A stretch of 64,000 nt of DNA from Dethiosulfovibrio russensis (GCF_021568855.1 NZ_JAKGUG010000004.1:1-64000), one strand, 5' to 3'. Counted from the first letter of the stretch, positions 48,749 through 58,056 are shown. Program-made: numbers and translations. Notes: generated from the sequence alone by a model not told the origin.

Positions 48749-49483
48749 ATGAAAAAACATAGTCTCGGAAACAGAATAAGGGGGAAAATCGGAAAAGCTA
48801 TTTTCGACTACGACATGGTCTCCGAAGGAGACCATGTCGTAGTCGGGCTATCCGGCGGGAAAGACAGCGTGTTTCTCCTGGTGGCTCTCAGCCAGATCCG
48901 AAGATGGAGTCCGGTTAAATTCGACCTTTCCGCCTGTAGCGTCGACATTTCAGGGGGAAACTGGGACGTGTCTCCTATGGAGAAACTCTGCGACGAATTG
49001 GGAATCCCCTATAAGGTGGTACCCCACCCTATAGAGGAGATAATACGTATCAGAGAGGAGAGGTCCCCCTGTAGCTTCTGCGCCAACATGAGAAGAGGCA
49101 TCCTCAACAGCTGGGCTAAAGAGATGGGAGGAAACACCGTGGCCCTAGGGCATAACCTGGACGACGCCGTCGAGACAGCCCTCATGAACCTATTCCGCAC
49201 CGGCAGGTTCAGATCCTTCCAGCCCAGAATATGGCAGAGCAACAGCGACATGAACCTCATAAGACCGCTCCTTTACCTTACGGAAAAGGCCATATTGCAG
49301 GAGATCTCGAGGATGAGGCTTCCCTTGGTTCGCTACACCTGCCCCTTTTCCCTGGAGACGGAGAGGACCCGAGCCAAGGAACTGGTTTCCGATCTGGCGA
49401 CCAGGTTCCCCGACGTAAAGCAAAACATACTCCACGCTCTTAGATCGATAGACGGAAAAGATCGCTGGCAGGCTGAAGACTAG
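48749..49483 (+). CDS. ttcA: TtcA/TilS-family PP-loop ATPase, probable tRNA 2-thiocytidine synthase
   Basis: The 244-residue protein has the PP-loop SGGKDS (residues 35-40) after DYDMVSEGDHVVVGL, the cysteine pair in CSFCANMRRG, and the GHNLDDAVETALMNLF block. These are the signatures of TtcA, which binds a 4Fe-4S cluster and thiolates C32 of tRNAs. The second canonical cysteine arrangement is only partly visible, so a related tRNA-thiolation enzyme is possible. The start follows AAAGGTGAT. The 3' end overlaps pgi by four bases. A perfect hairpin lies inside the gene. Confidence 0.85.
   Translation: MKKHSLGNRIRGKIGKAIFDYDMVSEGDHVVVGLSGGKDSVFLLVALSQIRRWSPVKFDLSACSVDISGGNWDVSPMEKLCDELGIPYKVVPHPIEEIIRIREERSPCSFCANMRRGILNSWAKEMGGNTVALGHNLDDAVETALMNLFRTGRFRSFQPRIWQSNSDMNLIRPLLYLTEKAILQEISRMRLPLVRYTCPFSLETERTRAKELVSDLATRFPDVKQNILHALRSIDGKDRWQAED
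48805..48845. repeat. Perfect 19-bp inverted repeat inside ttcA
   Basis: Arms 48805-48823 and 48827-48845 are exact complements around GAA. The coding text over it (FDYDMVSEGDHVVVG) is normal for the family. Confidence 0.95.
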
Positions 49484-50820
49484 ATCTCGACCCTGCCTGT
49501 CCTAAACCTTTCCTCTACCTCCTGGACCAAGGTCACGTAGCAGCTATCCTCTTTCTTCCCGGCCAATCCGTTTGCGTATTTTTTACCAAGCTCTACTCCG
49601 GGCTGATCGAAGGGGGATATATCCATTAGACGACCGGTAAGGGCAGTCAGGTATTCCAGAAAGAATATCAGACCTCCCATTGTCCTCTCGTCCAGGCTAT
49701 CCATGGTTATTGAAAACACCGGCCTATTCTCTCCGGCCAAAACAGCCACTATTGCCCTTCTCTCGTGATCGAGAATATCCTCCTGGGTCAACCCGTCGAG
49801 AAAGGAAAGCTCCTCCAGGGAGGGGATTATCGACCCTTTTATGGGAAATCGACCTCTCGGTTTTACCCCCAGAATTATATAGGCTTTATCGTCCGGTCCC
49901 TGTGAATAGAGCTGAAGCTGAGAGTGCTGATCGACCGCCCCCAGTGCCCTCAAAGGAGATAAACCCTTACCGCCTTTGCCGAGGCTTTCCGCCCAGAGTT
50001 GGCAGAACCATTCAGAAAGACGTTCCATCCTATCTCCGTAGGGCATGAAAACCGTATTCGACCTTCCAGTCTCCAGCTGATAAAGCAGATTCCAGGCCAT
50101 GACCCACGCCAGATTATCCCCTGGAACCCCATCGCCGGAAAGGGCCTCTCTGATCTCTGAGGCTCCCTCCAACAGCTTTTCGACGTCTATCCCCAAAGCA
50201 GCGGCGGAAAGGAGCCCGACAGAGGAAAGAACGGAGTAACGCCCCCCCACGTCCGCCGGAAGGATCAAGCTTCGGCATCCCGACTCTCCCACGAAACGAC
50301 GTAGCAGACCGTCCTCGGCATCGGTTATGACCACCAACCTGGAGGAAGCCTCTTTCCCCAGAGCCTCTGTCATACGCTCCCAGAACAGGAGAAAGTTGCC
50401 CATGGTCTCCAGGGTTCTCCCGGACTTACTCACCACTATAAAAGCGGTATCCTTCGGGTCTATCCTGTTCCATATCGCCTGATTTTCCCCTTCGTCGAGA
50501 TTATCCGCCATGTAGAACCTGGGGACGTCCCCTCTCTCTATCCTGTCCATCTCGTTGAAATAGGGGGGCAACAGAGCCTGATGGAGCATCAGGTTGCCCA
50601 GTGAAGATCCACCTATGCCGAGCTGAACGATGGAATCGAACTTTCCCAACCATTCAGAGATCTCCAGGACAGAACCGATATCGGCATCGGGTAAATTCAT
50701 CCAACCAAATCCAGGCAACCCCGCCTGAACCCCCTGGTCTATCCAGGCAGCAGCCTCTTTTAACCGGTCTTCATTCAAACTCGAAGGGGCCACTCCGTTG
50801 AAAAAAAACGCATCTAACAT
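49480..50820 (-). CDS. pgi: Glucose-6-phosphate isomerase
   Basis: The 446-residue protein has the PGI landmarks: QLGIGGSSLGNLMLHQALLP, FIVVSKSGRTLETMGNFLLF, the LILPADVGGRYSVLSSVGLL signature, and a C-terminal QPGVELGKKYANGLAGKK with the active-site lysine. The length fits the short bacterial form. It interconverts glucose 6-phosphate and fructose 6-phosphate in the cytoplasm. Confidence 0.96.
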   Translation of the reverse strand: MLDAFFFNGVAPSSLNEDRLKEAAAWIDQGVQAGLPGFGWMNLPDADIGSVLEISEWLGKFDSIVQLGIGGSSLGNLMLHQALLPPYFNEMDRIERGDVPRFYMADNLDEGENQAIWNRIDPKDTAFIVVSKSGRTLETMGNFLLFWERMTEALGKEASSRLVVITDAEDGLLRRFVGESGCRSLILPADVGGRYSVLSSVGLLSAAALGIDVEKLLEGASEIREALSGDGVPGDNLAWVMAWNLLYQLETGRSNTVFMPYGDRMERLSEWFCQLWAESLGKGGKGLSPLRALGAVDQHSQLQLYSQGPDDKAYIILGVKPRGRFPIKGSIIPSLEELSFLDGLTQEDILDHERRAIVAVLAGENRPVFSITMDSLDERTMGGLIFFLEYLTALTGRLMDISPFDQPGVELGKKYANGLAGKKEDSCYVTLVQEVEERFRTGRVEI

Positions 50821-51180
50821 TTAAATCGCCTCCTCTATCGGCAATCTCTACGCTACATCTGTAGAAGATTATCATATCAAATAAAGGGGAAGTTTGCTCG
50901 ATTTAGGCCTTAAAAATAAACCCGAGGGACGCTTCCCATATGACGTCTTAAAGAGAAAACGCATCACTTAAAAGCCTAGAGCCCATCAGGGATAAAAACA
51001 GATAGTATCAATAAAAGTTTCTAAAAGTATCATCACAAAAAATCCAAGCCATAAACACAGGTAATTCAATGGAGAAACGATTGAACAAAAAGCTCGTATT
51101 TGCAATGGCATTTCCTCATCAATCGAGTATAATGAATGCATTGCAACTCTCGTGATCGCATTGTGAGGAGGAGGAATTTG
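50821..51180. other. Intergenic region between divergent pgi and the transhydrogenase-like operon
   Basis: These 360 AT-rich bases hold the pgi leader on the left (no strong promoter recognised) and, at the right end, a -10 box with flanking inverted repeat and a GAGGAGGAGGAATTTG ribosome-binding site. No gene was found. Confidence 0.6.
51100..51146 (+). promoter_or_regulatory. Promoter with inverted repeat, candidate redox operator
   Basis: TATAAT at 51128-51133 is flanked by TTGCAATGGCATT (51100-51112) and AATGCATTGCAA (51135-51146), complementary apart from one extra base. GCATTGTGA at 51158-51166 partly repeats the half-site. No convincing -35 is present, which suggests an activator or a repressor-controlled promoter. 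Confidence 0.5.
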
Positions 51181-51672
51181 ATGTCATCCACAACCACCGT
51201 CAGCTCGAACGAGCTGTCGCAGCGTCTGGATCCCATCGTCCAGCGCTATCAAGGCAAGAAGGGGATAACCATCCCGCTTTTGGCGGATATCCAGAAGGAG
51301 TACGGTTACGTTGCGGAGGAGGCCGTGACCTACGTCTCCAGAAAAATGGACATATCCGCCTCGGAGATGTTCGGAGTGGCTACCTTTTACGCCATGTTCC
51401 GGCTTCAACCCGAGGGCAAGTACGTCATCCGTATCTGCCGAGGTACCGCATGCCACGTCCAGGGGTCCGCTTCTGTGGCGGAAGAGGTGGCAAGGCACCT
51501 GGGGATCGAGGAAGGTGAGACCACCGAGGACGGGATTTTCACCCTTCAGCACGTAGCCTGTCTGGGATGTTGCAGTCTGGCTCCCGTGATGATGGTAGGA
51601 GACAATGTCCACGGACTGCTTACGCCGCCGAAGTCCATCGAGATCCTCGAAGACTACCGTAAAAAGGGTTAA
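51181..51672 (+). CDS. NuoE-like [2Fe-2S] subunit of an electron-bifurcating transhydrogenase-like complex
   Basis: The 163-residue protein has the thioredoxin-like 2Fe-2S fold: YVIRICRGTACHVQGSASVA (CxxxxC) and HVACLGCCSLAPVMMVGD. The N-terminal helical part (LLADIQKEYGYVAEEAVTYV) is as in NuoE/HndA. It starts behind GAGGAGG. It heads the three-gene operon and would transfer electrons to or from the NuoF-like subunit. Confidence 0.94.
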   Translation: MSSTTTVSSNELSQRLDPIVQRYQGKKGITIPLLADIQKEYGYVAEEAVTYVSRKMDISASEMFGVATFYAMFRLQPEGKYVIRICRGTACHVQGSASVAEEVARHLGIEEGETTEDGIFTLQHVACLGCCSLAPVMMVGDNVHGLLTPPKSIEILEDYRKKG

Positions 51673-51684
51673 GGAGGACTGGAC

Positions 51685-53454
51685 ATGTCTCAGACTATAG
51701 TAAAGATAGGGATGGGAAGCTGCGGAATCGCGGCGGGAGCCCGCCCGGTAGAGGCCAAACTCAGGACACTGCTCGAAGGACACCCGGAGATAGAGATCAG
51801 GAAGGTCGGCTGCATAGGCCTATGTTTCCAGGAGCCTCTGGTAGAGGTGGAGATGGACGGCAAAACCACCATGTACGGCCACGTCACAGAGGAGTCGGTG
51901 GAGGATATCGTCAAGGAACACGTTCTGGGAGGCAAGAGGCTGGACCAGGCCCTGGTGCTCGACTCCGACGGATCCGGAATGGAAAATCCCAGGATGGACA
52001 AACAGGTCCGCATAGTCCTTCGTAACTGCGGGATAATCGATCCTGAGAAGATAGACGAATACATAGAGAGAGAGGGGTACGACGCCCTTAAAAAGGTGGT
52101 CTCCTCCATGACCTCCGAACAGGTATACACCGAGGTCCTCGACAGCGGCCTCAGAGGAAGAGGCGGAGCCGGATTTCCGACGGGGCTGAAATGGAAGTTC
52201 GCCAACCTGTCCAAAGGCGACGAAAAGTACGTGGTCTGCAACGCCGACGAGGGGGACCCGGGCGCCTTTATGGACCGGTCCGTCCTTGAGGGTGACCCTC
52301 ATGCCATCATCGAGGGTATGGCCATATGCGGCTACGCCATAGGGGCCAGTCACGGCATAATATACTGTCGCGCCGAGTATCCTCTGGCGATCAAGAACCT
52401 CAACATAGCCATCGAGCAGGCCAAGGAAAGGGGCTTCCTCGGAGACGACATCATGGGCAGTGGTTTCTCCTTCGACCTCAAGATAAAGGAGGGCGCCGGG
52501 GCCTTCGTCTGTGGAGAGGAGACGGCCCTGATCGCCTCCATCGAAGGGAAAAGGGGAATGCCCCGTCCCAGACCTCCGTTCCCGGCCCAAAGCGGGGTTT
52601 TTGGAAAGCCTACCAATATAAATAACGTCGAGACCTACGCCAACGTGGCCTGGATAATCAGAAACGGATCCAAGGAGTTCTCCAAATACGGCATAGGCAA
52701 GAGCCGCGGCACCAAGGTCTTCGCCCTGGCAGGGAAGATCGCCAAGGGAGGCCTGGTCGAGGTTCCCATGGGTATGCCCATCCGCGAGGTCATATACGAC
52801 ATCGGCGGAGGAATCCCGGACGGCAAGGAGTTCAAGGCTGTTCAGATGGGAGGCCCCTCCGGTGGCTGCATACCGAAGGAGCTCCTTGACACCCCCGTCG
52901 ACTACGAGTCCATCAACGCCACAGGAGCCATAATGGGCTCGGGCGGCATGGTCGTCATGGACGAGGACACCTGCATGATCGACGTCGCCCGCTTCTTCCT
53001 GTCCTTCGTACAGAACGAGTCCTGCGGCAAGTGCCCCTTCTGCCGTATAGGAACCAAGAGGATGCTGGAGATCCTGGACCGTATAACCAAGGGAGAGGGC
53101 AAGGAAAGCGATATAGATCTCCTTTTGGAGCTATGCCACCAGATAAAGGACGGCTCCCTCTGCGGACTGGGTCAGACGGCACCTAACCCGGTTCTGACGA
53201 CAATAAAATACTTCAAGGACGAGTACATGGCCCATATCGTGGACCACAGATGCCCCGCAACGGTCTGTCCGTCCCTGATACACTACGTCATAGATCCGGA
53301 AAAGTGCATCGGCTGCACCAAATGCGCCAAGAACTGCCCGGTGGACGCCATCTCCGGAGAGATAAAGAAACCGCACGTCATCGACGATACCATCTGCATA
53401 AGATGCGGCAAGTGCAAGGTGAGCTGCCCCGTGGGCGCCATCTCTGTGGAGTAG
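51685..53454 (+). CDS. NuoF-like FMN/NADH-binding subunit with extra iron-sulfur domains
   Basis: The 589-residue protein begins with a thioredoxin-like 2Fe-2S domain (MGSCGIAAG, GCIGLCFQEP). The NuoF core follows: GRGGAGFPTGLKWKFAN (FMN/NADH), NADEGDPGAFMDRSVLEGDP, GAGAFVCGEETALIASIEGK. Then the SLBB and 4Fe-4S part (CGKCPFCRIGTKRM, CGLGQTAPNP) and two C-terminal 4Fe-4S motifs (CIGCTKCAKNCP, CIRCGKCKVSCP). The layout equals HydB/HndC of bifurcating hydrogenases. It oxidises or reduces NADH. Twelve bases separate it from the NuoE-like gene, seven from the next. Confidence 0.95.
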   Translation: MSQTIVKIGMGSCGIAAGARPVEAKLRTLLEGHPEIEIRKVGCIGLCFQEPLVEVEMDGKTTMYGHVTEESVEDIVKEHVLGGKRLDQALVLDSDGSGMENPRMDKQVRIVLRNCGIIDPEKIDEYIEREGYDALKKVVSSMTSEQVYTEVLDSGLRGRGGAGFPTGLKWKFANLSKGDEKYVVCNADEGDPGAFMDRSVLEGDPHAIIEGMAICGYAIGASHGIIYCRAEYPLAIKNLNIAIEQAKERGFLGDDIMGSGFSFDLKIKEGAGAFVCGEETALIASIEGKRGMPRPRPPFPAQSGVFGKPTNINNVETYANVAWIIRNGSKEFSKYGIGKSRGTKVFALAGKIAKGGLVEVPMGMPIREVIYDIGGGIPDGKEFKAVQMGGPSGGCIPKELLDTPVDYESINATGAIMGSGGMVVMDEDTCMIDVARFFLSFVQNESCGKCPFCRIGTKRMLEILDRITKGEGKESDIDLLLELCHQIKDGSLCGLGQTAPNPVLTTIKYFKDEYMAHIVDHRCPATVCPSLIHYVIDPEKCIGCTKCAKNCPVDAISGEIKKPHVIDDTICIRCGKCKVSCPVGAISVE

Positions 53455-53461
53455 GAGGCTC

Positions 53462-56400
53462 ATGGCTATGGAAAGAAACGTAAGAGTTATCCTCAACGAC
53501 AAGGAAGTCTACGGCTACCAGGGACAGAGGATACTGGACCTCTGCGCCGAGTGCGGTGTGGAGATCCCCACCCTCTGTTACAACGAACACCTATCCATCC
53601 ATGGAGGCTGTTCGCTGTGTCTGGTCGAGGTGGAAGGAGCCAAGGCCCTCGTCAGAGCCTGTTCCTCCACCATAGCTCCCAACATGGTGTTAAGAACCGA
53701 CACTAAAAGAGCCAACGACGCCAGGAGACTGGCCCTCGAGCTTCTCCTGTCGGACCACGTAGGAGACTGCAGGCCTCCATGCACCCTGGCCTGTCCCGCT
53801 CAGGCAAACGTACAGGGCTACATCAACACGGCGGCCCAGGGTAAGTTCGCCGAGGCCCTGGACATCCTCCACGAAAACATCGTCCTTCCGAGCTCGATAG
53901 GACGGGTCTGCCCCGCTCCCTGCCAGGAGAAATGCCGCAGGCATTTCGTCGACGAGGAACCGGTATCGATACGCAACATCAAGAGGTTTATCGGAGACAG
54001 AGCCATGGAAAACGGCGACCTCGGATACATCCCCTCCATAAAGGAAAACGGGAAATCCGTAGCGATCGTCGGAGGAGGCCCTGGAGGCATGAGTGCCGCC
54101 TATTACCTCCGTCTCAAGGGATATTCCGTCACGGTGATAGAGAAAGAGGCCGCTCTCGGCGGAATGATGCGTTACGGCATACCGGACTACCGTCTTCCCC
54201 AGGAGGTCATACAGAAGGAATGCGATTGGCTTCTGTCCCACGGTATAGAGGTCAAGCTCAACACCTGCATGGGCAAGGACGTCACCCTCGATCAGCTCAG
54301 GGACGAATACGACGCAGTTCTCCTGGCCATGGGCTGCTGGAAATCCTCCTCCATGAGGACCGCCGGAGAGGATCTTCCCGGAGTTCTGGGTGGAATAGAC
54401 TTCCTCTACACCGTCAACCTTCACGATCCGATCAAGATCGGCAACAGGGTAGCGGTGGTGGGAGGCGGTAACACCGCCATGGACGCCTGTCGCTGTGCAA
54501 AGAGGCTCGGAGCGGAAAAGGTCTACATCGTATATCGCCGCACCGAGGCAGAGATGCCGGCTGAGGCCATAGAGATACAGGAGGCCAAGGAGGAAGGCAT
54601 TGAGTTCATCTTCCTGGCAGCTCCCAAGTCCATCGAGGGAGACGGAAAGGTCGAGAGGATGGTCTGCGAGAAGATGGAGCTCGGCGAGGCCGACGCCTCC
54701 GGCAGACGCCGTCCTGTACCGACCGGAGAGACCTTCACCCTCGAGCTGGACAACGTCATAGCTGCCATCGGTCAGGGAATCGATTTCCAGGGACTGCCCT
54801 CCTCCATCCACGACGGACGCAGGATGACCGTCGACGGAGACTTCGAGACCCCTCTTCCAGGCGTTTTCGTATGCGGAGACCAGCAGACCGGCCCCAAGAT
54901 AGCCGTCGAGGCCCTCGGAACGGGACACTGGGCTGCGGAGAGCATCCATCACTATCTGACCACAGGCAAGGCGAAGAAACCCTTCGTCTACGACGTGGTT
55001 CGAGACGACCTGGGACCCGACGACTTCCTCGACAGGGAGAAACAGCCCAGGGAGCAGACCGCCCACGTCGATCCAGCCATAAGGCTCAGCAAGCCCTTCG
55101 AGGAATACGATGCGGGGCTTACGGAGGAGCAGGTTCTCAGAGACGCCTCCCGCTGCATGGAGTGTGGATGCCCCGACGTGTTCGAGTGCAAGCTACGCCG
55201 CTACGCCATAGACTACGAGGTCAACCCGGAGAGGGTCGCAGGCGAGCACGGAAAGGGCATAGAGGAGGCCAACGAGTTCTACGTCCGCAACATGGACAAG
55301 TGCATCCTCTGCGGACAGTGCGTCCGGACCTGCGACGAGATAGCCGGATTCCACGCCATAGATTTCGCCAAGAGGGGCTTCTCCTCCACCATCTCGCCGG
55401 AGTACTTCAAGGGTATAGATGCATCGGACTGCACATTCTGCGGCCTCTGCGTCCAGAACTGCCCCGTAGGCGCCTTGGTCGAGAAGAGAGCCGAGCGCTG
55501 GCCTCACCAGGAAAAGCCATCCCTCGTCAGCACCACCTGCGCCAAGTGTCCGGTGGGATGCGAGATAGACATGAACCTCGACACATCGAAGGAGAGAATC
55601 GTCAGGATCACCAGCGACTTCAACAAGGTGGACAGTCCGGCCTTCGGAATGACCTGCGTCAAGGGACGCTACCAGTTCGACGACGTCTCAGAGGATCGCA
55701 TAGGTTCGCCTATGGCGTCGGGAAAGACCATATCCTGGTCCGAGGGAGCGACCAAGCTCGCGGACTCGGTCAAGAAGGCATCCAAGGTAGCATTCGTCCT
55801 CGGAGGCAATCTGACCAACGAGGAGATGGAAGCGGTAACCGAGTTCGTCAAGCTCTCAGGAATCGACGCCGACATCGCGGTGGACGGGGTGGACTGCTTC
55901 GCCGGTCTGACCTCCGCTATGGAGAGCTCCTGGGGCTGCAAGTCCTCCGGTGCCGGATACGACAGCCTCATAGAGGCCGACTGCGTTCTTCTTCTGGACG
56001 ACGACCTGTCTCAGGATCAGCCGGTCATGGCCTCCTGGATTCGCCGGGCCATGAGGAAAAACGGCGCAGCCATGATCTACGCAGGATCCCACAGCGACCG
56101 TTTCGACATGGGGGGAGCCGTCGTCCTGAAAGACTCGGTGGATAAGGTCGCCAAAGCCTTGAAATCCGCCATCGTGGACGGAAAGAGCGACGGAGAAAAC
56201 ATCGCCAAGGCTGCAGAATTCCTAGGCAAGGCTAAAAAGATCGCCATAATCGTCGGCAAGGGCGCAGGTTACGACTCCGACGCAGGAGAGGCAGTGATCG
56301 CCCTGGCGGACGTCCTCAAGACCAAATCGGTCTACCCTCTCTACAGGGGAGCCAACGTCCAGGGAGCCATAGACTGCTCGATCGCGACCAAGTCCATCGA

Positions 56401-56695
56401 GGAGGTCAAGAAGGAATCCTACGACCTCACCGTATTGGTAGGCGCGGTATCGGGATTCGAGTTGAACTCCTCCGTAGTTTTCGTAGCGACCAACGGCAAG
56501 GCCGAGGCATCTAAGGCCACCCTTGCCCTTCCCATGACGGCATGGGCGGAGAAACGGGGCACCATGACAAACATGACAGGCAGAACCGTGTCCTGCAACC
56601 AGGGCCCCAGGATCTTCGAGGAGGCCAAGGAGCTGGGCTGGATCCTGTCCGCCACCGCCAGAAGGATGAACCTGGAGATGGCAGCGGTAAGATAG
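53462..56695 (+). CDS. NuoG-GltD fusion subunit, Stn-type transhydrogenase-like
   Basis: The 1077-residue protein combines four parts. (1) NuoG-like 2Fe-2S domain with C39, C50, C53 and C67. (2) At about 100-530, a GltD/NfnB-like flavoprotein: GRVCPAPCQEKC, FAD loop VAIVGGGPGGMSAAYY, NAD(P)H loop VAVVGGGNTAMDACRCAK, VFVCGDQQTGPKIAVEA. (3) Two 4Fe-4S motifs, CILCGQCVRTC and CTFCGLCVQNCP. (4) A degenerate molybdopterin-oxidoreductase-like end starting CAKCPVGC...CVKGR. No [FeFe] H-cluster motif is present, so it is not a hydrogenase. The three genes resemble the Sporomusa-type Nfn (Stn), which couples NADH, NADPH and ferredoxin; this assignment is by architecture. Confidence 0.9.
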   Translation: MAMERNVRVILNDKEVYGYQGQRILDLCAECGVEIPTLCYNEHLSIHGGCSLCLVEVEGAKALVRACSSTIAPNMVLRTDTKRANDARRLALELLLSDHVGDCRPPCTLACPAQANVQGYINTAAQGKFAEALDILHENIVLPSSIGRVCPAPCQEKCRRHFVDEEPVSIRNIKRFIGDRAMENGDLGYIPSIKENGKSVAIVGGGPGGMSAAYYLRLKGYSVTVIEKEAALGGMMRYGIPDYRLPQEVIQKECDWLLSHGIEVKLNTCMGKDVTLDQLRDEYDAVLLAMGCWKSSSMRTAGEDLPGVLGGIDFLYTVNLHDPIKIGNRVAVVGGGNTAMDACRCAKRLGAEKVYIVYRRTEAEMPAEAIEIQEAKEEGIEFIFLAAPKSIEGDGKVERMVCEKMELGEADASGRRRPVPTGETFTLELDNVIAAIGQGIDFQGLPSSIHDGRRMTVDGDFETPLPGVFVCGDQQTGPKIAVEALGTGHWAAESIHHYLTTGKAKKPFVYDVVRDDLGPDDFLDREKQPREQTAHVDPAIRLSKPFEEYDAGLTEEQVLRDASRCMECGCPDVFECKLRRYAIDYEVNPERVAGEHGKGIEEANEFYVRNMDKCILCGQCVRTCDEIAGFHAIDFAKRGFSSTISPEYFKGIDASDCTFCGLCVQNCPVGALVEKRAERWPHQEKPSLVSTTCAKCPVGCEIDMNLDTSKERIVRITSDFNKVDSPAFGMTCVKGRYQFDDVSEDRIGSPMASGKTISWSEGATKLADSVKKASKVAFVLGGNLTNEEMEAVTEFVKLSGIDADIAVDGVDCFAGLTSAMESSWGCKSSGAGYDSLIEADCVLLLDDDLSQDQPVMASWIRRAMRKNGAAMIYAGSHSDRFDMGGAVVLKDSVDKVAKALKSAIVDGKSDGENIAKAAEFLGKAKKIAIIVGKGAGYDSDAGEAVIALADVLKTKSVYPLYRGANVQGAIDCSIATKSIEEVKKESYDLTVLVGAVSGFELNSSVVFVATNGKAEASKATLALPMTAWAEKRGTMTNMTGRTVSCNQGPRIFEEAKELGWILSATARRMNLEMAAVR

Positions 56696-56715
56696 ACCGT
56701 TTTCAGGGTATTTTC

Positions 56716-56747
56716 GGGGTCGGAGGAAATCCTCCGGCCCCTTCTCT
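56716..56747 (+). terminator. Hairpin between the transhydrogenase-like operon and the glycerate kinase gene
   Basis: GGGGTCGGAGG (56716-56726) pairs with CCTCCGGCCCC (56731-56741) with one G-U pair, loop AAAT, followed by TTCTCTATT. The T-tract is weak, so read-through is likely. Confidence 0.6.
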
Positions 56748-56775
56748 ATTCCCGATCCGGAGGAGGAAAGACCAA

Positions 56776-58017
56776 ATGGGAAAGACTAAAAAACTCAGGG
56801 AGGACTGTCTGGAGATAATCCGTTACAGCCTGGAGAAAAACCTTCCGGACCGATCGACTAGAGAAACCCTTCAATCGATGGACCTGAAGGGCCCCATCGT
56901 CTGCCTGGCGGTGGGCAAGGCGGCTTGGACCATGGCCAAGGCCACGTCGGAGGTGCTCGGAGACAGGATCTCCAGGGGCTTGATCGTGACGAAATACGGC
57001 CACTCCGGAGGAGACGTCGCAGGAATGTCTATAATCGAGAGCGGCCATCCCGTTCCGGACGGGAAAAGCCTGGAGGCCGGTAAAGCCGCTCTCGACCTGG
57101 TCCATTCCACGACGAAAAAGGACCGTCTATTAGTGCTCCTGTCCGGAGGCGGATCCTCTCTGATGGAGTTCCCTCTCGAAGGGGTCTCCCTGAGGGACAT
57201 GGCAGAGATCACCGATTCTCTTCTGTCCTCCGGAGCTCCAATAGAGGAGATCAATAAAATAAGGAAGAGGCTTTCGCAGGTCAAGGCAGGGCGGTTGGCA
57301 CTGGCTGCCTCCCCCTCCTCTATAACCAACCTGATACTCTCCGACGTGCTGGGAAACGATCTCGGTTCGGTGGCGTCCGGCCCCACAGTTCCGGACGACG
57401 GCACCGCGGAAGAGGCCATGGAGGTAGCCCTAAAATACGGAATTAGGCTATCCCGGGCGGCGAAAGAAGCGCTGAAAACGGAGACGCCCAAAGTCCTCGA
57501 TAAGGTCGAGACCATAGTACTGGGAGACGTCTACCGACTCTGTACCTCCGCGGCTGAAAAAGCGAATCAGCTGGGATACGAGACTGAAATTCTGGCGGAA
57601 GATCTGAACTGCGAGGCTCGACAGGCTGGCAGCTTTCTGGCGGCCATCGCCAGGAAAAGAGGCAGGGATAACCCCAGGGCCTTGATTCTCGGAGGGGAAA
57701 CGGTGGTTCATCTCAAAGGAGAGGGCAAAGGCGGCAGGAATCAGGAGCTGGTCCTGTCGGCCGCCGTAGGGATGGATGAAGTCGAGAACGCCGTGGTGGC
57801 ATCGGTAGGATCCGACGGGACCGACGGACCTACCGATGCGGCAGGGGGAATGGTTGACGGAGACTCGATCTCCAGAATGAGGGCCTCTGGAATAGATCCG
57901 ATCGCCCTCCTGGAGGACAACGATAGCTACCGAGCACTGAAGGCATCGGAGGACCTGATAATAACCGGCCCCACCGGCACAAACGTGAACGATCTGATCC
58001 TACTCTTAAAACGATAA
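56776..58017 (+). CDS. Glycerate 2-kinase, MOFRL family
   Basis: The 413-residue protein starts at ATG 56776 behind CGGAGGAGG. Family landmarks are VCLAVGKAAWTMAKA, GHPVPDGKSLEAGK, LLSGGGSSLMEFPLEGV, LILSDVLGNDLGSVASGPTV and the MOFRL block ALILGGETVVHLKGEGKGGR, NQELVLSAA, SDGTDGPTDAAGG. It phosphorylates D-glycerate to 2-phosphoglycerate in serine, glycerate or sugar-acid breakdown. It may be read from the upstream operon. Confidence 0.94.
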   Translation: MGKTKKLREDCLEIIRYSLEKNLPDRSTRETLQSMDLKGPIVCLAVGKAAWTMAKATSEVLGDRISRGLIVTKYGHSGGDVAGMSIIESGHPVPDGKSLEAGKAALDLVHSTTKKDRLLVLLSGGGSSLMEFPLEGVSLRDMAEITDSLLSSGAPIEEINKIRKRLSQVKAGRLALAASPSSITNLILSDVLGNDLGSVASGPTVPDDGTAEEAMEVALKYGIRLSRAAKEALKTETPKVLDKVETIVLGDVYRLCTSAAEKANQLGYETEILAEDLNCEARQAGSFLAAIARKRGRDNPRALILGGETVVHLKGEGKGGRNQELVLSAAVGMDEVENAVVASVGSDGTDGPTDAAGGMVDGDSISRMRASGIDPIALLEDNDSYRALKASEDLIITGPTGTNVNDLILLLKR

Positions 58018-58022
58018 CGGCG

Positions 58023-58056
58023 AAGGGCTCGGGATTTTCCCCGAGCCCTTGATTTT
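58023..58056. terminator. Terminator between the glycerate kinase and EF-G paralogue genes
   Basis: AAGGGCTCGGG (58023-58033) pairs perfectly with CCCGAGCCCTT (58040-58050), followed by GATTTTAT. It separates convergent genes. Confidence 0.9.

Noticed and set aside
53690-55066. A 458-codon minus-strand open frame opposite the NuoG-GltD fusion gene
   Set aside because: It is a codon-bias shadow with no family motifs; the plus-strand protein is unmistakable.
53462-56695. The operon 51181-56695 as an [FeFe] hydrogenase (HydABC/Hnd)
   Set aside because: The third subunit has no TSCCPxW-type H-cluster motifs and instead contains FAD and NAD(P)H Rossmann loops.
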